This document shows positions 1-4,880 of a DNA stretch of 5,224 bases, piece by piece. The notes below the pieces were generated by a model. It was not told the origin of the DNA. It ran no database searches and saw only the letters and a program-made list of their open reading frames with translations. How positions within the stretch are numbered: position 1 is the stretch's first letter; each line of letters starts with the position of its first letter. This DNA comes from Actinomycetota bacterium. Its GTDB lineage: Bacteria; Actinomycetota; Thermoleophilia; RBG-16-64-13. Made by a program: the position numbers and the translations under genes. The DNA is taken from assembly GCA_023488925.1 (NCBI GenBank), contig JAMDDA010000122.1, positions 1-5,224 on the forward strand, read 5' to 3'.

Positions 1-256
1 TGAGATCAAGAACGTTCGGCTCCCCCTCCTCGATCTTCCGCACCGGCTCACTTGGGATCCCGGCCCGAGCCAGGAGATGCCCCGTACCTTCGGTGGCGAT
101 CAACTGCACACCCAAGCAATGCAAGCGCACAAGGAGCGGCAGTGCCTCCTCCTTGTCACGGTCGGCAATCATGCACAGGGCACGGCTCCCCGCCTTCGGA
201 AGCGGAATACCACAAGCAACAAACCCCTTGGCCAGAGCCTCGACTGAGATCAGCAC
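1..256 (-). pseudogene. carB: Orphan 3' fragment of carbamoyl-phosphate synthase large subunit (MGS-like regulatory domain only)
   Basis: The minus strand encodes about 85 residues that align by eye with the C-terminal end of CarB: EALAKGF, then GIPLP, then ADRDKEEALPL, then a glycine-rich IATEGTGHLL loop, AGIP, and the closing KIEEGEPNVLDL. In complete CarB (about 1,070 residues) this is the methylglyoxal-synthase-like domain that binds allosteric effectors such as UMP, IMP or ornithine. The conserved STGEVMGI-type block that normally precedes it is missing. Upstream the frame stays open only because it mirrors the codon register of the plus-strand gene at 263-610, and it shows no CarB similarity there. 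The first usable in-frame start is GTG at 256, with no convincing ribosome site. The 3' end runs off the window. Third positions are clearly less G/C-biased than in neighbouring genes. I read it as a truncated remnant, or the product of a rearrangement or assembly join. A free-standing MGS-domain protein is the alternative. Identity of the domain is fairly sure; its status is not. Confidence 0.62.
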
Positions 257-262
257 CTTCAG

Positions 263-610
263 GTGACTGTCGTTCTTGCGGTGGTCGTGCTGGCCCTGGG
301 TGTATCGCTGTTCGGTCTGGTGCGCGGGCTCGATCGCGACGACCTGCGGGAGTCCCCCCGCGGTCTGCTCTCTCCAGCGGGTCTGCGGGGGGTGGTAGCG
401 GGCGGCTTCGTCGTGGGCTTGGCCTACGGTCTTCTCGTCGGGCGTCGGAGTGGGGTCGAGGCCTGGAACTGGATCGCCCGCGGGGTGGTCGACGGCCTGG
501 TTGTCGCCTGCGCGGGGGCCTTCTATCTGGGGTTCCAGCAGCGGCGGCGCAGGGGCGGACGGGGGGGTCGGGGTCCGGGGAACGGCGCCGGGGGGTCGCG
601 CGGACTGTAG
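263..610 (+). CDS. Small three-helix membrane protein of unknown function
   Basis: I do not recognise a family. The 115-residue product begins at GTG 263, the only sensible start after an in-frame TGA at 245-247. A clear Shine-Dalgarno site is lacking, so the start is provisional. Three hydrophobic stretches look like transmembrane helices: about residues 2-20 (MTVVLAVVVLALGVSLFGLV), 43-60 (VVAGGFVVGLAYGLLVG) and 74-92 (GVVDGLVVACAGAFYLGF). A short charged loop, GLDRDDLRESPRG, follows helix 1. The tail (93-115) is rich in Arg and Gly and is probably cytoplasmic by the positive-inside rule. Codons are G/C-biased at third positions, and the helix pattern argues for real coding rather than a chance frame. 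Its TAG stop lies 11 bp from the stop of the convergent oxidoreductase gene. The opposite strand just upstream is the carB remnant, so the 5' end of this gene sits at a possible rearrangement junction. Confidence 0.62.
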   Translation: MTVVLAVVVLALGVSLFGLVRGLDRDDLRESPRGLLSPAGLRGVVAGGFVVGLAYGLLVGRRSGVEAWNWIARGVVDGLVVACAGAFYLGFQQRRRRGGRGGRGPGNGAGGSRGL

Positions 611-621
611 CCCCGGGCCGC

Positions 622-2016
622 TCAGCCCACCAGGGTACCGAAAAGGTTGTTGAGTGCCTCAGCCAGGGTGGGGTGGGCAAAGACGGTTTCGCGCAGGGTG
701 GCGGCGGTCACTCCCCCCAGCATGGCCGCCTGGAGGACGGCCATGATCTCCCCGCCCTCGCTGCCCAAGACCGCGGCTCCCAGGATGCGATCCGTCTCCG
801 CGTGTACCACCGCCTTCAGGAGACCCCGGGGCTCGCCGGTCTCCAGGGCGCGGGCCACCCAGCTCATGGGCAACGAGGCCACCGCGATGGGATAACCCGC
901 CTTCCGGGCCTCTTTTTCCGTAAAGCCCACGCGTCCCAACTGCGGGTCCATGAACACGGTGTAGGGCACCAGACGCCCGTTGGTGGAGGCTGCGCCCCCC
1001 TCGAGCAGGTTGGTGCGCAGAATACGGAAGTCGTCGTAGGCGATATGGGTGAAGGCCGGTCCGCCCTTGACGTCGCCGGCCGCCCAGATGCCGGGGACGT
1101 TGGTCTCCAAGCGCTCGTTCACGACGAGGAAACCCCTTTCGTCGAGCTTCAGGCCGGCGGCGTCCGGGTCTAGCCGATCGCTGTTGGGCGTCCGCCCGAC
1201 CGCCACCAGCAGGTGCGAGCCGGTCAGGGTACGCTCTCCGTCGGGGGTGGCCACCGTCAAGCAGATGCCGTCGTCGCCGTTGGCGGCTACGCGACGGCCG
1301 TGGCCTTCGAGCACGATCTCCAGGCCGTCCTCGCGCAGGATGGAGGTCACCTCCGCCGCCACGTCGGCGTCCTCGCGAGGGAGGAGCTGGGCCGCCAGTT
1401 GCACGATGGTGACCGCGCTGCCGAAGCGGCGGAACATCTGCCCGAACTCCACGGCCACGTAGCCTCCGCCCAGGATCAGCAGGTGTTCGGGTACCTCTTC
1501 GAGCTCCATGATCGTGGTGGAGTCCCGGAAGGGCACCTCGTTCAGCCCGGGCAACGCGGGTATCGCCGGCCGGGTGCCGACGTCGACCACGATCCGTTCC
1601 GCCTCCAAGAGCCGCTCCTCGCCGCTCCGGAGTCGCACCTGCACGGTGTGGGGTCCGGCGAAGCGGGCCTCGCCCATGAGCAGGTCGAGCCCGTCGGTGG
1701 CCAGCAACCGCTGCTCGCTACTGCGGCGCCAGCTCTCCACGATGTCCCGTTTGCGCTGGCGTACTCGAGCCAGGTCGACGGTCACCGGACCGGTGTCCAC
1801 TCCGTAGTCCCCCGCCCGCTGCGCCAGGTACGCCACGCGCGCGCTTGCCGCCATGGTCTTCGTGGGGGTGCAGCCTTCGTTGATGCAGGTGCCGCCCACG
1901 TGGGTGCTCTCCACCAGGGCCGTTCGCCGGCCGGCTTCGGCCAAGGCGCGCGACAGGGGCACGCCCGCCTGCCCGGCTCCGATCACCAGGTCGTCGTATC
2001 GTTGTGCTGCGGGCAT
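622..2016 (-). CDS. FAD-dependent pyridine nucleotide-disulfide oxidoreductase (MerA/RclA-like, not a true mercuric reductase)
   Basis: The 464-residue product is a typical class I flavoprotein disulfide reductase. In order it shows the FAD-binding VIGAGQAG (11-18), the redox-active pair in GGTCINEGCTPTKT (Cys44 and Cys49), the NAD(P)-binding ILGGGYVAVEFG (181-192), the second FAD motif GIWAAGDV (309-316), and a C-terminal dimerisation domain ending in the catalytic HPTLAEALNNLF (His448, Glu453). The family moves electrons from NAD(P)H through FAD to the disulfide and on to a substrate. There is no N-terminal heavy-metal domain and no C-terminal vicinal cysteine pair, so it is unlikely to reduce Hg(II). 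CINEGCTPTKT resembles the many 'FAD-containing oxidoreductases' grouped with MerA and RclA. The real substrate is unknown. The start is ATG 2016, with GGGAG about 9 nt upstream. It is convergent with the small membrane gene and divergent from the phosphatidyltransferase, so it probably forms its own transcript. Confidence 0.93.
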   Translation of the reverse strand: MPAAQRYDDLVIGAGQAGVPLSRALAEAGRRTALVESTHVGGTCINEGCTPTKTMAASARVAYLAQRAGDYGVDTGPVTVDLARVRQRKRDIVESWRRSSEQRLLATDGLDLLMGEARFAGPHTVQVRLRSGEERLLEAERIVVDVGTRPAIPALPGLNEVPFRDSTTIMELEEVPEHLLILGGGYVAVEFGQMFRRFGSAVTIVQLAAQLLPREDADVAAEVTSILREDGLEIVLEGHGRRVAANGDDGICLTVATPDGERTLTGSHLLVAVGRTPNSDRLDPDAAGLKLDERGFLVVNERLETNVPGIWAAGDVKGGPAFTHIAYDDFRILRTNLLEGGAASTNGRLVPYTVFMDPQLGRVGFTEKEARKAGYPIAVASLPMSWVARALETGEPRGLLKAVVHAETDRILGAAVLGSEGGEIMAVLQAAMLGGVTAATLRETVFAHPTLAEALNNLFGTLVG

Positions 2017-2079
2017 GAGCTGCCGCTCCCTTCGCTTTGCTCAGCCGGCGCTCGGTGTGCGCCGTGTGTCGCCTTCACG

Positions 2080-2102
2080 TACCCCACCGCACTGCGGGGG
2101 TA
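2080..2102. promoter_or_regulatory. Compact inverted repeat in the divergent spacer (candidate operator)
   Basis: TACCC at 2080-2084 pairs with GGGTA at 2098-2102. Inside it CCGC (2087-2090) pairs with GCGG (2094-2097) around the 3-nt loop ACT. Nine pairs are interrupted only by a 2-nt bulge. No run of T follows on either strand, so a terminator is unlikely. It lies 64 bp upstream of the oxidoreductase ATG and about 60 bp upstream of the phosphatidyltransferase ATG, next to the candidate -10 at 2124. That suits a regulator site serving one or both genes, but binding is inferred only. Confidence 0.35.
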
Positions 2103-2120
2103 ACCCGCTCGGCGGCCTGG

Positions 2121-2129
2121 TGCTATCGT
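2121..2129 (+). promoter_or_regulatory. Possible extended -10 element for the phosphatidyltransferase gene
   Basis: TGCTATCGT fits a TGn-TAnnnT extended -10. I see no good -35 at 17 bp, where the inverted repeat's right arm ends instead. Transcription from about 2136 would give a leader of roughly 27 nt that includes the Shine-Dalgarno sequence AAGGGAG (2148-2154), 8 nt before the ATG. This is a weak call based on the motif alone. Confidence 0.22.
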
Positions 2130-2162
2130 GATGTGAGGAAGGCAGGCAAGGGAGTACGCTCC

Positions 2163-2876
2163 ATGACGGCCGACGCGACACTTCACGACGAGCGCCCCCG
2201 CCGAAGGAACGTGGACCCGGGGCGGGTTTCTCCGGCGCAGCGCTTCCTTGATGCGCTCATCGTCCGCGGCTTTCTCTGGGCCGTTCCCCGCTGGCTTCGT
2301 CCCAATCACGTCACCGCTGTGCGCTTCCTGCTCACCCCGCTCGTCTTCTTACTCTTCCGGCGTGGGCCGGGTGTCGCGGCCGTGGTGCTGTTCGGGGTGG
2401 CCGCGGCCACCGACTTCATCGACGGGGCCATGGCCCGCACCCGCGGTCAGATCACGGGGCTCGGCACGATGATCGACCCGGTGGCCGACAAACTGTTGGT
2501 GGCCGCCGCGCTCCTGGCTGTGGGGTTGGAGTACCTGGTGGTCAAGGTGATCCTGGCCCTCATGGCCGTGGAGATGGTTGTGGTGGCTGTGGGCACGGCA
2601 TTCTGGCTGCAGACGGGGAAGGCTGTGGGAGCCAACGTGTTCGGCAAGGTCAAGATGGTCCTGTTGAGCGTGGGTCTGACCCTGTTTCTGGCAGGGCGCG
2701 TGGCGAAGCTTGACCGGATGACGGCGGTGGCCGTGGTGTTGCTCTGGTTGGCGCTGGTCTTCGCCTTTCTTGCCGGGGTGAGGCTCCTGCGGGCTGCGCC
2801 GGGGTTGGCCGGAGAGGCGCCGGAGCCGACTGAGGCGGCGCGGGGGTCGGCCCGAGAGGTGCGGGGGAGCGACTGA
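2163..2876 (+). CDS. CDP-alcohol phosphatidyltransferase (PgsA-like)
   Basis: This is an integral membrane enzyme of phospholipid synthesis. It moves a phosphatidyl group from a CDP-activated lipid to an alcohol acceptor, releasing CMP. The 237-residue product carries the full family signature at 84-109: Asp84, Asp87-Gly88, Ala91-Arg92, Gly101, Asp105 and Asp109 with the expected spacing (D-x2-DG-x2-AR-x8-G-x3-D-x3-D). Before it come WLRPNHVTAVRF (45-55) and a hydrophobic helix. After it the chain crosses the membrane several times (about 110-150, 165-180, 188-208). VGANVFGKVKM (155-165) resembles the GKxKT region of phosphatidylglycerophosphate synthases, so glycerol 3-phosphate is a reasonable acceptor, though other alcohols cannot be excluded. 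I chose ATG 2163 over the longer open frame from 2037 because AAGGGAG lies 8 nt upstream and the extra 42 residues look non-coding. The soluble tail (212-237) is encoded by a degenerate tandem repeat and is probably dispensable. Confidence 0.9.
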   Translation: MTADATLHDERPRRRNVDPGRVSPAQRFLDALIVRGFLWAVPRWLRPNHVTAVRFLLTPLVFLLFRRGPGVAAVVLFGVAAATDFIDGAMARTRGQITGLGTMIDPVADKLLVAAALLAVGLEYLVVKVILALMAVEMVVVAVGTAFWLQTGKAVGANVFGKVKMVLLSVGLTLFLAGRVAKLDRMTAVAVVLLWLALVFAFLAGVRLLRAAPGLAGEAPEPTEAARGSAREVRGSD

Positions 2877-2920
2877 GGCGGCCGGCGGCCGGAGAGGCGC
2901 CGGAGGAGTCCCGAGAAGCC
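2807..2920. repeat. Three degenerate ~40-bp GC-rich tandem repeats spanning the phosphatidyltransferase stop codon
   Basis: Units begin at 2807, 2849 and 2887. Each opens with GGCCGGAGAGGCGCCGGAG or a variant; copies one and three are identical over 19 bp (2807-2825 and 2887-2905, exactly 80 bp apart). Copy two reads GGCCCGAGAGGTGCGGGGGAG. Copies one and two also share CGACTGAGGCGGC (2827-2839 and 2870-2882, 43 bp apart). The third copy decays after about 30 bp, so the right boundary is approximate. The first two copies are translated as the protein's tail; the third is untranslated. Confidence 0.7.
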
Positions 2921-3011
2921 TCGACCGCCACGTTCGGAGATGGATAACCCCTGCAATTGGGCCTTCTGTCCCGGCCGAAAAGGGCGCAGCGCCCAGTTCT
3001 TCAGCAGCCGG
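2877..3011. other. Convergent intergenic spacer between the phosphatidyltransferase gene and pheA
   Basis: These 135 bp lie between two facing stop codons. They hold the third copy of the GC-rich repeat on the left and the pheA-side hairpin on the right. I see no open frame with a believable start or ribosome site, and no clear terminator for the plus-strand gene. The hairpin at 2982-2994 is followed on the plus strand by only a loose AGTTCTTC. Confidence 0.5.
2978..2994 (-). terminator. Probable intrinsic terminator of the DUF4446-pheA operon
   Basis: Read on the minus strand, GGGCG, loop CTG and CGCCC are followed at once by TTTT. This lies 17-34 bp beyond the pheA stop codon, where a rho-independent terminator is expected. 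The stem is only 5 G/C pairs and the T-run only 4, so efficiency may be modest. Confidence 0.55.
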
Positions 3012-3962
3012 TTAGAAGGCGTCGGCCCGGGGGGCAGGCACACCCACCGGGTAACTTCCCAGGATCTTCACCTGCAGGAGCTTGCAGGTGAGGCAGCGCA
3101 GGGCGTCGGCCACTCGGGCATCGTCGATGCGCCCTTCCATGTCTATGAAGAAGATGTAGTCACCCAGGCCGGCCTTCGAGGGCCGGGACTCGATCTTGGT
3201 CAGGTTGATGTAGCGGTGGGCGAACTCCTGCAGGATGAGGAGCAGGGCCCCCGGTTGATCGCGCAGGATCTTGCAGACCACCGAGGTCTTGTAGGGTTCG
3301 GCCAGATCCTGCCGCTCCCGGGTGCGGCTCAGGAAGATGAAGCGCGTCTCGTTGTCGTCGTGGTCCTCGATGCTCTCCTCGAGCACCACACAACCGTTGA
3401 CCTCGGCGGCGAGGGCCGTGCCGATGGCCGCCCAGGGGCGGTCGCAGGTCGCCACCCGCTCCACGGCGTTGGCGGTGGAGTTGGCCGCTTCGACTTCGAT
3501 CCCGGGGAGATGGGCGCGGATCCAGTTACGGCACTGCGCATTGGCGTGCGGATGCGATACGACTTTCTCGATCTCGTTCAAGCGCACGCCCGGGCGGGCC
3601 ACCAGCCGGTGGCGGATCGGTTGCCGCACCTCGCGGACGATCTGCAGGTTCTCCACCTCGTGGGCCAGTACGTCGACCGTCACCGACACCGAGCCCTCGA
3701 TGGAGTTCTCGATGGGCACCAGGGCGCAGTCCACTTCTCCACTCGAGACGGCCTCGATGGTGTCGGGCAACGAGGGGTAGGGCAGGAGCTCCGGACGGGG
3801 GGCGCCGTTGGGAGCGGCGGCCAGGGTGGCGCGCAGGGCCTCCTCCGTGAAGGTGCCGCGGGGGCCCAGGAAGCCGATGCTGCGGGCCACATAGACCAGC
3901 GGCAGGTCGGCCGTCGAGGTGTCCCAGACGGGAAGGTCGCAACCGCGGACCTCACAGCTCAC
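3012..3962 (-). CDS. pheA: Prephenate dehydratase (monofunctional, PDT-ACT)
   Basis: It converts prephenate to phenylpyruvate with loss of water and CO2, the committed step to phenylalanine, in the cytoplasm. Counting from GTG 3962 the product is 316 residues. The catalytic domain opens with IGFLGPRGTFTEEAL (29-43) and has VPIENSIEGSV (82-92), SHPHANAQCRNW (136-147), NSTANAV (161-167) and the catalytic Thr-Arg-Phe in DNETRFIFL (206-208). The ACT domain (about 224-295) has the GAL (238-240) and ESRP (258-261) elements that bind phenylalanine in feedback-inhibited enzymes. No chorismate mutase domain is present. The open frame extends back to 4085, but that part overlaps the upstream gene and is low-complexity. 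GTG 3962 overlaps the upstream stop as GTGA, with AAGGAGGAGG at 3976-3985, 13 nt away. A GTG just before ARSIGFLGP (residue 27) is a weaker alternative. SHPHANAQC departs slightly from the usual SHPQALAQC. Confidence 0.93.
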   Translation of the reverse strand: MSCEVRGCDLPVWDTSTADLPLVYVARSIGFLGPRGTFTEEALRATLAAAPNGAPRPELLPYPSLPDTIEAVSSGEVDCALVPIENSIEGSVSVTVDVLAHEVENLQIVREVRQPIRHRLVARPGVRLNEIEKVVSHPHANAQCRNWIRAHLPGIEVEAANSTANAVERVATCDRPWAAIGTALAAEVNGCVVLEESIEDHDDNETRFIFLSRTRERQDLAEPYKTSVVCKILRDQPGALLLILQEFAHRYINLTKIESRPSKAGLGDYIFFIDMEGRIDDARVADALRCLTCKLLQVKILGSYPVGVPAPRADAF

Positions 3963-4729
3963 CGGGTGGTTTCCACCTCCTCCTTCTCGACGCCGACCCG
4001 GTCGCCGTCCGGCCGACCGGGGCTTTCCCGGCTTTGCTCCGGTGTCTCGCCGTTGTCGGCACCCGGCAGAGGAAGGGCCGCCCACCCGAGGGTGGAAGGG
4101 GCGGGGGGCAGTTCCTCGAGGGGTGGCAGACCTTGCCGTTGACGCCGCCGGTTTTCGCGCTCCAGAGCGCGCCGGGCGGCCTCGGCCTCGTCGGGGGTGG
4201 GCTCGGGTTCGGCTTCGGGCTGTTTGTCCCGCCGAGCCAGGTCGGGCCGAGGCCGCACCGTGAAGGGCGCGTTGGCCCGGGCCTGCTCCACCGCCTCGGT
4301 CTCTTCCGGAGCCAGCGGAATGTCCGGCTGCCCGTCTTTCAGGGTCTTCACGTACATGCGGGCGAACTCCCGGCTGACCACGGTGGTGATGACCATGCCG
4401 TTCTCCATGGCGTCAAGGAAGGCCACCGCGGTGCTTTGCCGGCCGCCGAGATCGTGGTATGCGTCGAAGCGCACCATGCCCACCCGGGAGAGGCAGTGGT
4501 CGATGCGCACTTCGTGGTCCTGACTGGCCAGGGCGAGATCTTCCACGGCGGTGCGCAGGTTGGCCACCTTATCGTCGAGGCTGCCCACGTGGTCGATGAT
4601 GTCCACCTCGCCCCGGGTGCCCAGGATGACACGCTGGCCGCGCTGGAGTCGCTTGATCTTCCCCGACTGGAGAACGAGCAGCACGAGGGCCAGCACGGCG
4701 AGGCCGGCGGCGGCCAACGCGCCCTTCAC
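3959..4729 (-). CDS. DUF4446 family membrane-anchored protein with a long charged tail
   Basis: The function is unknown. The 256-residue product has one N-terminal hydrophobic segment (about 4-22, ALAAAGLAVLALVLLVLQSG) followed by Lys and Arg, suggesting a membrane anchor with the rest cytoplasmic. A helical, possibly coiled stretch (about 50-80) leads into the DUF4446 core: VGMVRFDAYHDLGGRQS, TAVAFLDAMENGMVITTVVSRE, MYVKTLKDGQ and PLAPEETEAVEQA (about 82-150). The last 100 or so residues are rich in Glu, Arg and Pro (PEAEPEPTPDEAEAARRALE, RENRRRQRQG). I recall family members stopping near the end of the core, so this tail is unusual. The start is GTG 4729; an in-frame TGA at 4754-4756 limits alternatives. 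No Shine-Dalgarno site is visible. The stop overlaps the pheA start by GTGA, so the two are likely co-translated. A link to phenylalanine synthesis is not implied by the domain itself. Confidence 0.85.
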   Translation of the reverse strand: MKGALAAAGLAVLALVLLVLQSGKIKRLQRGQRVILGTRGEVDIIDHVGSLDDKVANLRTAVEDLALASQDHEVRIDHCLSRVGMVRFDAYHDLGGRQSTAVAFLDAMENGMVITTVVSREFARMYVKTLKDGQPDIPLAPEETEAVEQARANAPFTVRPRPDLARRDKQPEAEPEPTPDEAEAARRALERENRRRQRQGLPPLEELPPAPSTLGWAALPLPGADNGETPEQSRESPGRPDGDRVGVEKEEVETTR

Positions 4730-4766
4730 GGTGCGGCGCGATGGAAGAGAGCGTCATGGCAGCAGA

Positions 4767-4795
4767 AGTGTGCGCGACGGAGCGGATAAGTTCAA
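4767..4795 (-). promoter_or_regulatory. Candidate promoter of the DUF4446-pheA operon
   Basis: On the minus strand TTGAAC (4795-4790) and CACACT (4772-4767) are separated by 17 bp, a fair match to a housekeeping -35/-10 pair. Transcription would begin near 4760, about 30 nt before the GTG start. The palindrome array lies just upstream, 14 bp beyond the -35, where an activator or an upstream-binding repressor could act. This is a motif-level call only. Confidence 0.3.
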
Positions 4796-4808
4796 GGCGG
4801 GGTCCGAA

Positions 4809-4880
4809 AGAATCGTCCCCATTCTCATATGAGAATCGTCCCGGTCCTCATAGGAGCATCGCCCGGTCCTCATATGAGGA
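4809..4880. repeat. Tandem array of three palindromic sites with repeated linkers (candidate operator array)
   Basis: Three copies of a 22-23-bp unit lie head to tail. The palindromes are ATTCTCATATGAGAAT (4821-4836, perfect), TCCTCATAGGA (4845-4855, 4-bp arms around CAT) and TCCTCATATGAGGA (4867-4880, perfect). The linkers are AGAATCGTCCCC (4809-4820), AGAATCGTCCCGG (4832-4844) and AGCATCGCCCGG (4855-4866). Between palindromes one and three the second and thirteenth bases of the 14-bp core change together (C/G to T/A), so symmetry is kept. Centres are about 21.5 and 23.5 bp apart, near two helical turns. No T-run follows, so it is not a standard terminator. The array fills most of the 140-bp gap between the CARDB gene and DUF4446, and its third site contains the CARDB stop codon. 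Binding by a dimeric regulator is inferred. Confidence 0.7.

Noticed and set aside
611..630. Terminator between the convergent membrane gene and oxidoreductase gene
   Set aside because: Only a 4-bp GGGC/GCCC stem is visible, with no T-run on either strand.
52..1173. Long plus-strand open frame (373 codons) across the carB remnant, membrane gene and oxidoreductase
   Set aside because: It is antisense to well-supported genes; its translation is low-complexity Gly/Arg-rich with no domain, as expected from high-GC shadow frames.
622..2016. True mercuric reductase (merA) in a mercury resistance locus
   Set aside because: It lacks the N-terminal heavy-metal domain and the C-terminal cysteine pair, and no merR, merT or merP lies nearby.
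1213..2103. Plus-strand open frame of 296 codons opposite the oxidoreductase
   Set aside because: It is a shadow of the flavoprotein gene with no recognisable motif.
2037..2162. N-terminal extension of the phosphatidyltransferase from position 2037
   Set aside because: It reads through the inverted repeat and the Shine-Dalgarno site; the extra 42 residues are Cys/Arg-rich and unlike the family, and ATG 2163 has a properly spaced ribosome site.
3963..4085. N-terminal extension of pheA to 4085
   Set aside because: It overlaps the end of DUF4446 and encodes only Gly/Arg-rich low-complexity sequence; GTG 3962 at the GTGA junction is the better start.
2940..4142. Long plus-strand open frame (400 codons) opposite pheA
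   Set aside because: It lies on the strand opposite a clear prephenate dehydratase and has a His/Gly/Val-rich composition typical of an antisense mirror.
4809..4880. CRISPR array
   Set aside because: Units of 22-23 bp follow each other directly with a conserved linker; there are no unique spacers and no cas genes.
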